Part shown: positions 27,941 through 35,807 of the stretch, one piece after another
How positions within the stretch are numbered: position 1 is the first letter of the stretch
Layout of the letters: each line of letters begins with the position of its first letter
Source: Azohydromonas caseinilytica
GTDB taxonomy: Bacteria > Pseudomonadota > Gammaproteobacteria > Burkholderiales > Burkholderiaceae_C
Assembly (NCBI RefSeq): GCF_012927045.1
Contig: NZ_JABBFW010000041.1
Span: forward strand, 1 to 37,767
Length of the DNA stretch: 37,767 nucleotides
Reading direction: 5' to 3'
Made by a program: the position numbers and the translations under genes
Notes under the pieces: model-generated
What the model saw: only the letters and a program-made list of their open reading frames with translations
Databases searched by the model: none
What the model was told of the DNA's origin: nothing

Positions 27941-30550
27941 ATGCAACCCCGGTTTTTCGCCAGGAAGACCCCGCTCGCCATGGCGGTCAGCGCGGTTCTT
28001 TCGATGGGCCTGGTGGCCTGCGGTGGCTCGGACGAGGCTGAGCCGGCTGCGGTAGCGGCCTCGGCGCCCGCTTCAGGCGTCCAGCCATGGATGGCCATGG
28101 CCACCATCAATGAGCAGAAGACGGCAGCGACCGACACGGCCAAGGAGGCGGTGGCCAACCGGCGTGCCAAGCTGCTGCTCGCGGCAATGACGCTGGAGCA
28201 GAAGCTGCAGCAGCTCACGGGCAGCATGCCGGAACTGATCCCTGAACTGCCGGGGTGCTACGGGGCTCGCCACGTGACGGGCATCGCCGCCCTGAGCATC
28301 CCGACCCTGCGCATCACCAATGGTCCGGTCGGCGTGGGCCAGAACGACTGCGTGGCGGCGAGCCTGTACGACGAGGTCAAGGCGGGCACGAAGAGCTTCA
28401 CCGTCGCGTACACGCATCCCAGCTCCGCCAAGGCGACGGCGCTGCCGTCCGCGATCTCGGCTGCCGCGTCCTTCGATCCGGCCGTGGCTGCCGCGTACGG
28501 CGACGTGATCGGCACGGAGATGAACAACCTGGCGCTGCACGTCTTCGAGGCGCCGGGCCTGAACCTGGCGCGAATTCCGGTGCTGGGCCGCAACTTCGAG
28601 TACTTCGGCGAGGACCCGTACCTCACGGGCGTGATGGGCGTGGCCGAAACCAAGGCCGTGCAGGCCAAGGGCCTGATCGCGATGCCCAAGCACTTCGTCG
28701 CCAACGAGCAGGAAACCAACCGCCAGAAGGTGCAGGAAACGGTGGACCGCCAGGTGCTGCGCGAGCTGTACCTGCTGCCCTTCGAGATGGCGGTGAAGGA
28801 CGGCAAGCCGGGCTCCATCATGTGCGCCTACAACTATGTCAACGGCGCGCAGTCCTGCGAAAGCAAGGAGATGCTCACCGACGTGCTGCGCACCGACTGG
28901 GGCTTCACGGGCTACGTGCAGTCGGACTTCTTCGCCATGAAGAGCACCGTGGGCACGATGCAGGCGGGCATGGACCATGAGATGCCGATCCCGCAACAGT
29001 GGGCGCCGGCCAAGCTCACCCCAGCCTTGGCTTCCGGCTCCATCACGACGGCCATGATCGACAAGGCCCTGGAGCGCCGCTACACGCAGATGTTCAAGAT
29101 GGGCATCTTCGACCGCCCGCTGGTGCAGACGGCCATCGACTTCGCCAACAACGGCAAGGTGGCGCGCGACATCGGCACGAAGGCGGCTGTGCTGCTGCAG
29201 AACAACGGTGCGCTGCCCATCGCCTCCACGGTGCGCAAGGTGGTTCTGGTCGGCAAGGCGTCCCAGGTCTACGCCCAGCAGGCCGTAGCCGGCGGTTCGC
29301 TGGTGGGCAAGCCGATGGGCGCGGGCGGTGGCAGCTCGGACGTCGTGCCCAACTACACGGTGGCGCCCATCGACGGCATCAGGAACACGCTCAAGGCGCT
29401 GGGCAACACCACGGCCGCCGTCCAGCTCATCCTGGTTGATGATGCCAACGCGAGCGCCACGATCGACGGCCGCTCGGTGTCCTTCGACGAGGCGCTGGCG
29501 GCCGCGGCAGCGGCCGACGCCGTGGTGGTGATGGCGGGCACCGTTTCGGAAGAGGGCGCGGACCGCGCCACCATGGCCGACGGCAGCACGGCGGCCTCCA
29601 CCACCGTGCCGCTCGCCGCCGGCGCCAGGCCCTCCGACGGCAGCAGCCTGGACTGGTACGCGACGTCGAGCTCCAGCGCGTATGCGACGCTCACCGGTGC
29701 CAATGCCGTCAAGAACAGCCAGACGGTGGCCATGATCAAGGCGATCATGACCACGGCCTCGACCACGGGGCGCACGATGGTCCAGAAGACGGCGCTGGTG
29801 CTCAAGGACAACGCCGGTATCGCGATGGACCCGGACTTGGTCGGCACGGCCGGCCCCTCCATCCTGGAAGCCTGGTTCCCGGGCCAGGAGGACGGCAACA
29901 TCGTGGCCGACCTGCTGTTCGGCGTGAAGAACCCTTCGGGCAAGCTGCCGGTGACCTTCCCGGTCGCCGGCAAGGGTTTCCTCGACCACGCGAGCCTGGA
30001 GCAGTTCCCCGGCGTGGTGAGCGCCGACGGCAGCACGCAGACGGTCAACTACAGCGAAGGCCTGCACATCGGCTACCGCTGGTACGACGCCAACAAGAGC
30101 GGCGAGTGCACGGTGGTGAACGGCAGCAACCCCTGCGTGGCTTTCCCCTTCGGCCATGGCCTGGCCTACACCACGTTCACCGTCACCGCGCCGAGCGTGG
30201 CGCTGAACAACTCGACAAAGGCCTATGACGTGAAGGTCAAGGTCAGCAACACCGGCAAGGTGACGGGCTCGGAGGTCGTCCAGGTGTACCTGTCACTGCC
30301 CACCGGCGCCAGCGCGTTGGGCATGGAGCAGCCGCCGAAGCGCCTGGTCGGGTTCCAGAAGGTCGAGCTGGCGCCGGGCGCTTCCCGGGACGTCGTCATC
30401 TCGATCAACCCGGCGGCAAGCAACCACCCGCTCAGCGCATGGAGCAAGACGTCCAACCAGTGGGTCACCCCGGCGGGCGCCTACACGGTCTATGCCGGCA
30501 AGTCCTCGGCACCCAGGGACCTGGCTGTGGCGGGAACCTTCACTCGCTGA
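27941..30550 (+). CDS. GH3 beta-glycosidase lipoprotein with Fn3-like C-terminus
   Basis: 869-residue family 3 glycoside hydrolase. The signal peptide ends in LVAC, with Cys27 as lipid site and Gly at +2, suggesting outer-membrane anchoring. The catalytic (beta/alpha)8 part has FEYFGEDPYLTG, KHFVANEQETNR and GYVQSDFFAM with candidate nucleophile Asp329. The second domain has FPGQEDGNIVADLLFG and PSGKLPVTFP, the FPFGHGLAYTTF motif near 740, then a fibronectin-like domain (VKVKVSNTGKVTGSEVVQVY) to the end. The start at 27941 follows AAAGGAGACAACG; the frame is open to 27842. It is separate from the TRAP operon but shares the putative LysR element. Likely a periplasm-facing beta-glucosidase or xylosidase-type enzyme; specificity unknown. 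Confidence 0.9.
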   Translation: MQPRFFARKTPLAMAVSAVLSMGLVACGGSDEAEPAAVAASAPASGVQPWMAMATINEQKTAATDTAKEAVANRRAKLLLAAMTLEQKLQQLTGSMPELIPELPGCYGARHVTGIAALSIPTLRITNGPVGVGQNDCVAASLYDEVKAGTKSFTVAYTHPSSAKATALPSAISAAASFDPAVAAAYGDVIGTEMNNLALHVFEAPGLNLARIPVLGRNFEYFGEDPYLTGVMGVAETKAVQAKGLIAMPKHFVANEQETNRQKVQETVDRQVLRELYLLPFEMAVKDGKPGSIMCAYNYVNGAQSCESKEMLTDVLRTDWGFTGYVQSDFFAMKSTVGTMQAGMDHEMPIPQQWAPAKLTPALASGSITTAMIDKALERRYTQMFKMGIFDRPLVQTAIDFANNGKVARDIGTKAAVLLQNNGALPIASTVRKVVLVGKASQVYAQQAVAGGSLVGKPMGAGGGSSDVVPNYTVAPIDGIRNTLKALGNTTAAVQLILVDDANASATIDGRSVSFDEALAAAAAADAVVVMAGTVSEEGADRATMADGSTAASTTVPLAAGARPSDGSSLDWYATSSSSAYATLTGANAVKNSQTVAMIKAIMTTASTTGRTMVQKTALVLKDNAGIAMDPDLVGTAGPSILEAWFPGQEDGNIVADLLFGVKNPSGKLPVTFPVAGKGFLDHASLEQFPGVVSADGSTQTVNYSEGLHIGYRWYDANKSGECTVVNGSNPCVAFPFGHGLAYTTFTVTAPSVALNNSTKAYDVKVKVSNTGKVTGSEVVQVYLSLPTGASALGMEQPPKRLVGFQKVELAPGASRDVVISINPAASNHPLSAWSKTSNQWVTPAGAYTVYAGKSSAPRDLAVAGTFTR

Positions 30551-30606
30551 TGAAGACGCGCCAGTGCCCTGGCGTCCTGGCCTGCGGTGCTGAGCGCTGC
30601 TGAAGC

Positions 30607-30647
30607 AACGCCCGTCATGCCGCGCAAGCGGGCATGACGGGCGTTTT
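30607..30647 (+). terminator. Terminator of GH3-2
   Basis: ACGCCCGTCATGCC (30608-30621) and GGCATGACGGGCGT (30631-30644) form a 14-bp stem with a 9-base loop, followed by TTTC. It serves GH3-2 and, read the other way, the convergent hemerythrin-like gene. The stem resembles the REP-like hairpins at 2518-2612. Confidence 0.8.
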
Positions 30648-30688
30648 CACGCATCTGGTTGAGATCAAAGGGGTCGGGCCGCTGTCCG

Positions 30689-31204
30689 CTACGCCGACTG
30701 CTGCTCCTGCACGCCCATCTGCTGCATCAGCTCCTGGCGGCGCGTCATCATCTGCCGGCCCAGGGCGCTGAGATCCAGCCCGCCCTTTTGCTGCAGTTGC
30801 GGGATGAGCTCGTTCTCTTCTTCCTGCACATGGTGCTTGGTGTACTCGCCGAGCACCTTGACCTTGGCGTCGTACAGCTCTTCCGACGGGTCCATGCCCT
30901 GGATCTGCTTGATCAGGTCGCGCGCGCTGGCGTGTTCGACCTTGGCCTCTTCGATGAGGTCGTTCCGGCCCAGCGCCTGGCGGGCCGCCGGGTAGAGAAG
31001 TTCTTCCTCCAGCTGCGCATGCATCAGCAGCAGCTTGCAGATCCGCTGCGCCGTCTGCTCCTTCTGCTGGTCGCCGGCCTGCGGTGGAGTCTCGGGCTTT
31101 TCCCGGGGCGCCGCGGTTGCGCCTGGGCACGCGGATTGCGGCGTCCCGGGACAGGTGCTGCGTATCCCCGCCAAGGGCCGGCAGAGCGATGCGGCAGTGG
31201 TCAT
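30689..31204 (-). CDS. Short hemerythrin-like (HHE) protein, first helix absent
   Basis: 171 residues from the ATG at 31204; the frame is open much further upstream. The C-terminal two thirds fit a hemerythrin-type four-helix protein: ICKLLLMHAQLEEELLYPAAR, EEAKVEHASARDLI, EYTKHHVQEEENELIPQL. Family members normally begin with a helix containing a DHxxVK-like iron-ligand histidine. Here that segment is replaced by a low-complexity Pro/Ala/Cys-rich stretch, and I find no match to it in any frame upstream. The ribosome binding site is weak and the 5' end overlaps a putative operator. It could be a truncated, decaying gene or a divergent form that does not bind a normal diiron site. Confidence 0.6.
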   Translation of the reverse strand: MTTAASLCRPLAGIRSTCPGTPQSACPGATAAPREKPETPPQAGDQQKEQTAQRICKLLLMHAQLEEELLYPAARQALGRNDLIEEAKVEHASARDLIKQIQGMDPSEELYDAKVKVLGEYTKHHVQEEENELIPQLQQKGGLDLSALGRQMMTRRQELMQQMGVQEQQSA

Positions 31205-31220
31205 AAGCAAAACACATAGC
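31202..31220 (+). promoter_or_regulatory. CATAAG-N7-CATAGC motif upstream of the van operon
   Basis: CATAAG (31202-31207), seven bases, CATAGC (31215-31220). The same twelve bases with the same spacing occur at 37100-37118 in front of the tandem-HTH LysR gene. The core is a T-N11-A LysR-type box. It lies about 200 bp before the MFS start and overlaps the 5' end of the hemerythrin-like gene. Confidence 0.5.
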
Positions 31221-31417
31221 AGCGCCCCTACACGGCATTGGCTGCTGCCAAGGGGAACTGTGATGCTTCGGCCCGCAGAAACAAGGCAGCGACGGCGCAC
31301 CGCCCGGTGGGTCGTCCAGACCATCAAACCAGGCTGCGGTTCCTGCGCAGTGACGGCATCCGAGTGGCGTCGCCCGCCAAGGACGGAGTGAGACAACCTG
31401 TTCCGTAGAGGACTTGT

Positions 31418-32758
31418 ATGACAGACATCCGAAGGACGCTCGAAGAGGGCGTCATGACCCGGTTCCAGTGGGTCGCCGTGGCGATCTGCGTGATGCTCAT
31501 CATGCTCGATGGCTTCGACGTGCTGGTGATGGCCTTCACCGCCTCCAGCGTGGCCGCCGAGTGGAAGCTCAACGGCGCGCAACTGGGGCTGCTGTTCAGC
31601 GCCGGCCTGTTCGGCATGGCCGCGGGCTCGCTGTTCGTGGCGCCGGTGGCCGACCGCATCGGCCGCCAGCCCGTCATCCTGCTGTGCCTGATCGTCATTG
31701 CCGCGGGCATGCTGCTGTCGGGCCTGGCGCAGAGCCACATGCAGCTCGTCGGGCTGCGTGGGCTCACCGGCGTGGGCATCGGCGGCATGCTCGCCAGCGT
31801 GGGCATCATCACGGCCGAGTATTCCTCGCTGAAGTGGCGCAGCACCGCCGTGGCGCTGCAGGCCACGGGCTATCCCATCGGCGCGACGCTGGGCGGCCTA
31901 GTGGCCGCGTGGCTGCTGCAGCACTACGGCTGGCGCTCGGTGTTCGTCTTCGGCGGGCTGGCCACGGCAGTAATGATTCCGATCGTGCTGTGGCGGTTGC
32001 CCGAGTCGGTGGACTTCCTCATCGCGCGCCGTCCGGCGCATGCGCTGGACAAGCTCAACCGCATCCTGGGCTTCATGGGCCATTCGCGCCTGCAGCAGTT
32101 GCCCGAGCGGGCCGCGGCCGGCGTGGCGGCGGCCCAGGGCAATGCCGTGGCCGGCCTGTTCAAGAACGGCCTGGCGCGCCCCACGCTGATGCTGTGGAGC
32201 GCCTTCTTCCTGCTGATGTTCAGCGTCTATTTCTCGCTGAGCTGGACGCCGAAGCTGCTGGTGCAGGCCGGCCTGTCGGCGCAGCAGGGCGTCACGGGCG
32301 GCGTGCTGATCAACCTGGGCGGCATCGTCGGCGGCAGCCTGTTCGGCGCACTGGCCGTCCGCGTGCGGCTGGTGCATCTCACGGTAGGGGCCTTCCTGAT
32401 CTACGCGGTGTTCACCGCGCTGTTCGGTGCCGTCTCCGGTGCCCTGGGCCTGGCCTTCGCGGCGGCCTTCGGCATGGGCGTTTTCCTGTTCGCCTCGATG
32501 GCCGGCCTCTATGCCTTCGCGCCGGTGACCTACCCGGCGGCAGTGCGCACCACCGGCCTGGGCTGGGCCATCGGCATCGGCCGTATCGGCGCCATCCTGG
32601 CCCCGCTGATCGCCGGCATGCTGCTCGACGGCGGCTGGCAGCCCGCATCCCTTTACTACGCCTACGCGCTGCCGCTGGTGGCCGGGGCCCTGGCGGTGCT
32701 GGCCATCGGCACCGGCCGTACCGCGCCGGGCCAGTCGCGGCCCGCGGCTGCGCACTGA
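31418..32758 (+). CDS. MFS aromatic acid:H+ symporter (AAHS family), probable vanillate importer
   Basis: 446-residue major facilitator with twelve membrane segments. The AAHS signature MLDGFDVLVMAF in helix 1 carries the Asp pair typical of PcaK, BenK and VanK, and the loop 2-3 motif ADRIGRQPVIL is present. Other marks are GIGGMLASVGIITAEYSSLKW and LPESVDFLIARR. AGAGGA lies before the ATG. It precedes vanA by 55 bp on the same strand, so vanillate or a related methoxylated benzoate is the likely substrate. It acts in the inner membrane as a proton symporter. Confidence 0.9.
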   Translation: MTDIRRTLEEGVMTRFQWVAVAICVMLIMLDGFDVLVMAFTASSVAAEWKLNGAQLGLLFSAGLFGMAAGSLFVAPVADRIGRQPVILLCLIVIAAGMLLSGLAQSHMQLVGLRGLTGVGIGGMLASVGIITAEYSSLKWRSTAVALQATGYPIGATLGGLVAAWLLQHYGWRSVFVFGGLATAVMIPIVLWRLPESVDFLIARRPAHALDKLNRILGFMGHSRLQQLPERAAAGVAAAQGNAVAGLFKNGLARPTLMLWSAFFLLMFSVYFSLSWTPKLLVQAGLSAQQGVTGGVLINLGGIVGGSLFGALAVRVRLVHLTVGAFLIYAVFTALFGAVSGALGLAFAAAFGMGVFLFASMAGLYAFAPVTYPAAVRTTGLGWAIGIGRIGAILAPLIAGMLLDGGWQPASLYYAYALPLVAGALAVLAIGTGRTAPGQSRPAAAH

Positions 32759-32813
32759 CACGACGTCGGCCCCAAAGGGGCACGCCCGCATCACTTCTTC
32801 AAGGAGCCATCCC

Positions 32814-33893
32814 ATGTTTCTGAAGAACACCTGGTACGTCGCCTGCAAGCCCGACGAGATCGAGGGCAAGCCGCTGGGCCGCAAGGTCTGCAACGAGGCC
32901 ATCGTCTTCTACCGCCAGGCCGACGGCAGCCCGGCCGCGGTGGAGGACTTCTGCCCGCACCGCGGCGCGCCGCTGTCGCTGGGCTACGTGTCCGACGGCA
33001 AGCTCGTGTGCGGCTACCACGGCCTGGAGATGGGCTGCGACGGCAAGGCCGTCGCCATGCCGGGCCAGCGTGTGCGCGGCTTCCCGTGCATCAAGAGCTA
33101 CGCCACGGTGGAGCGCCACGGCTTCATCTGGGTGTGGCCCGGCGACAAGGACCAGGCCGACCCCGCGCTCATCCCGGAGCTGCACTGGGCCCACGATCCC
33201 GAGTGGGCCTACGGCGGCGGCTACTACCACGTCAGGTGCGACTACCGGCTCATGATCGACAACCTGATGGACCTCACGCACGAGACCTACGTGCACTCCA
33301 CGTCCATCGGCCAGAAGGAGATCGACGAGACGCCGTGCACCACGAAGGTCGAGGGCGACCACGTCATCACCAGCCGCTTCATGAACGAGCTGCCCGAGGC
33401 GCCGCCGTTCTGGAAGCTGGCGCTGCGCGGCCACGGGCTGCCCGATGACCAGCGCGTGGACCGCTGGCAGATCTGCCACTTCAACCCGCCCACGCACGTG
33501 ATGATCGAGGTGGGCGTGGCGCTGGCCGGCCACGGCGGCTACGACGCGCCGGCGGACAAGAAGGTCTACGCCATCGTGGTGGACTTCATCACGCCCGAGA
33601 CCGAGACCTCGCACCACTACTTCTGGGGCATGGCGCGGCACTTCAAGCCGCAGGACCCGGCGCTGACCGTGGCCATCCGCGAGGGCCAGCGCAAGGTCTT
33701 CGGCGAGGACCTGCAGATGCTGGAGCGCCAGCAGGCCAACCTCAGCACCTGGCCCGAGAGGAAGCTGCTGATGCTCAACATCGACGCCGGCGGCGTGCAG
33801 TCGCGCCGCGTCATCGACCGCGTCCTGGCGCAGGAGACGGCCGCGAAGGCCAATGCCTCCAGTGCCACCGGCGTGGCGGAGGCGGCGCAATGA
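32814..33893 (+). CDS. vanA: Vanillate O-demethylase oxygenase subunit
   Basis: 359-residue Rieske non-heme iron oxygenase. The Rieske ligands are in CPHRGAPLS and CGYHG, and the mononuclear iron motif NLMDLTHETYVH follows. FLKNTWYVAC at the start and the overall length match VanA. With VanB it converts vanillate plus O2 and NAD(P)H to protocatechuate plus formaldehyde. An AAGGAG site precedes the ATG and the stop overlaps vanB (ATGA). Protocatechuate ring-cleavage genes are not in the window. Confidence 0.95.
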   Translation: MFLKNTWYVACKPDEIEGKPLGRKVCNEAIVFYRQADGSPAAVEDFCPHRGAPLSLGYVSDGKLVCGYHGLEMGCDGKAVAMPGQRVRGFPCIKSYATVERHGFIWVWPGDKDQADPALIPELHWAHDPEWAYGGGYYHVRCDYRLMIDNLMDLTHETYVHSTSIGQKEIDETPCTTKVEGDHVITSRFMNELPEAPPFWKLALRGHGLPDDQRVDRWQICHFNPPTHVMIEVGVALAGHGGYDAPADKKVYAIVVDFITPETETSHHYFWGMARHFKPQDPALTVAIREGQRKVFGEDLQMLERQQANLSTWPERKLLMLNIDAGGVQSRRVIDRVLAQETAAKANASSATGVAEAAQ

Positions 33894-34864
33894 GCGGTAC
33901 GGGCGCAACGATGGAAGTGCGGGTGGCGCGCAAGGCGATCGAGGCCACCGACATCTGCAGCCTGGAGCTGGTGGCCGCCGACGGCGGCGCGCTGCCGGGC
34001 TTCTCCGCCGGCTCGCACATCGACGTGCACCTGCCCGGCGGCATCGTGCGCCAGTACTCGCTGTGCAACGACCCGGCCGAGACGCACCGCTACCTGATTG
34101 CCGTGCTGCGCGACCCGGGCTCGCGCGGCGGTTCCATCGCCGTGCACGACGCGGTGAACGAGGGCGACACCCTGTGCATCAGCGCGCCCAAGAACCACTT
34201 CGCGCTGGCGCACGAGGCCAAGAGGAGCCTGCTGCTGGCCGGGGGCATCGGCGTCACGCCGATCCTGTGCATGGCCGAGCGCCTGGCGGTGATGGGCGCC
34301 TCCTTCGAGATGCACTACGCCGCGCGCTCGCGCGAGCGCACCGCCTTCCTGGAGCGCATCCGCCAGTCGGCCTTTGCCGACCGGGTGCAGTTCCACTTCG
34401 ACGACGGCGACGCCGAGCAGCGCCTGGACCTGCCCGGGCTGCTGATGCAGGCGCAGCCCGGCACGCACCTCTACGTCTGCGGTCCCAAGGGCTTCATGGA
34501 CGCGGTGCTGGGCACGGCGCGGGCGCAGGGCTGGGGCGAGGCGCAGCTGCACTGGGAGTTCTTCTCCGGCGCCGACGCCGCGCCGCGCGCCGACGACGGC
34601 AGCTTCGAGGTGCAGCTCGCCAGCTCGGGCCGCGTCATCGCCATCGCCCCGGACAAGACCGTGACGCAGGCGCTGGCCGAGGCGGGCGTGGAGATCCTGG
34701 TGTCGTGCGAGCAGGGCGTGTGCGGCACCTGCCTCACGCGCGTGCTGCAGGGCGAGGTGGACCACCGCGACGCCTACCTCACGCCCGAGGAGCAGGCGGC
34801 CAACGACCAGTTCACGCCCTGCTGCTCGCGCGCCAAGTCGCCGCGGCTGGTGTTGGATCTGTGA
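33890..34864 (+). CDS. vanB: Vanillate O-demethylase reductase subunit
   Basis: 324-residue class IA reductase. The flavin domain has RQYSLCNDPAE near residue 48, the NAD domain has LLLAGGIGVTPILCMAE near 115, and the C-terminal plant-type 2Fe-2S domain has CEQGVCGTC with the fourth cysteine in FTPCCSRAK. It passes electrons from NAD(P)H to the VanA Rieske centre. The start overlaps the vanA stop. Confidence 0.95.
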   Translation: MSGTGATMEVRVARKAIEATDICSLELVAADGGALPGFSAGSHIDVHLPGGIVRQYSLCNDPAETHRYLIAVLRDPGSRGGSIAVHDAVNEGDTLCISAPKNHFALAHEAKRSLLLAGGIGVTPILCMAERLAVMGASFEMHYAARSRERTAFLERIRQSAFADRVQFHFDDGDAEQRLDLPGLLMQAQPGTHLYVCGPKGFMDAVLGTARAQGWGEAQLHWEFFSGADAAPRADDGSFEVQLASSGRVIAIAPDKTVTQALAEAGVEILVSCEQGVCGTCLTRVLQGEVDHRDAYLTPEEQAANDQFTPCCSRAKSPRLVLDL

Positions 34865-34919
34865 CGCGGCCTCGCGCCGCAGGTGTGTTCATGCCGCGAT
34901 GGCTTGGGAGAAACAGAGG

Positions 34920-35630
34920 ATGACCCGACCTTGTGTGGTGCTGCTGCCCGGCTTGCTGTGCGATGCCGCCGTGTGGCGCGAGCAGTGCCAGGCGCTGGCT
35001 TTCGCGGACTGCGTGGTGCCGTCCTATGGCGAGCTGGCGTCCATCACCGCCATGGCGCGCAGCGTCCTGGAGGCGGCGCCGGCGCAGCGTTTTTCGCTGG
35101 CCGGGCATTCGATGGGCGGCCGCGTGGCGCTGGAAGTGGTGCGCCTGGCGCCGGAGCGCGTCGAGCGCCTGGCCCTGCTCGACACCGGCATGGACCCGCT
35201 GGCCCAGGGCGGCGCGGGCGAGCAGGAGCGTGCCAAGCGCATGGCGCTGTTGCAGGTGGCCCGGGCCAAGGGCATGCGCGCGATGGGACGCGAATGGGCC
35301 CGCGGCATGGTCCATCCCTCGCGCCTGGACACGCCACTGTTCGAGGAGATCCTCGACATGATCGAACGCCAGACGCCGGCGATCTTCGAGGCCCAGATCA
35401 ACGCGCTGCTGGGCCGGCCCGACGCGCGCCCGGTGCTGCGGGCGCTGAGCTGTCCCACCCTCCTGGCCTGCGGACGCCAGGATGCCTGGAGCCCGCTGTC
35501 GCGCCACGAGGAGATGCAGGCCCTGGTGCCGGGCTCGCGTCTCGTGGCCATCGAGGACAGCGGCCACATGAGCACGATGGAACAGCCCGAGGCGGTATCG
35601 CGGGCGCTGCTGGACTGGATGAAGGAGTGA
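34920..35630 (+). CDS. Alpha/beta hydrolase of the van cluster
   Basis: 236-residue alpha/beta-hydrolase. The nucleophile elbow GHSMGG carries Ser64, with a late Asp in GRQDAW and His in SGHMST completing a triad. The N-terminus VVLLPGLLCDAAVW supplies the oxyanion HG-like loop. The start at 34920 has GGGAG nine bases upstream; an in-frame ATG lies 21 bp earlier. It is 55 bp after vanB. It could hydrolyse vanillate esters or a lactone of the aromatic pathway, but similarity alone does not define the substrate. Confidence 0.85.
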   Translation: MTRPCVVLLPGLLCDAAVWREQCQALAFADCVVPSYGELASITAMARSVLEAAPAQRFSLAGHSMGGRVALEVVRLAPERVERLALLDTGMDPLAQGGAGEQERAKRMALLQVARAKGMRAMGREWARGMVHPSRLDTPLFEEILDMIERQTPAIFEAQINALLGRPDARPVLRALSCPTLLACGRQDAWSPLSRHEEMQALVPGSRLVAIEDSGHMSTMEQPEAVSRALLDWMKE

Positions 35631-35650
35631 TTCGAGTTCTTTTTTGCTTG

Positions 35651-35767
35651 TGAAATGACCCGTTCGTCCTGAGGTATCGAAGGACGAATCCGTGAGGCTC
35701 TCGCGGCCTGACTCACGGCAGGGGCCGTTCATCCTTCGATACCTCAGGACGAACGGAATACTTCACT
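35651..35767 (-). repeat. Dispersed palindromic repeat, copy 2
   Basis: Inverted copy of the element at 10512-10627. The two arms CGTTCGTCCTGAGGTATCGA and TCGATACCTCAGGACGAACG are almost perfectly complementary here, so a long hairpin can form. It lies between the hydrolase stop and the convergent LysR stop, where it may act as a transcription end. No target duplication or transposase is evident. Confidence 0.85.
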
Positions 35768-35807
35768 GGCAAGCGCGAGTCGGACTGGGCCGGCGGCCCG
35801 CCGGGCT

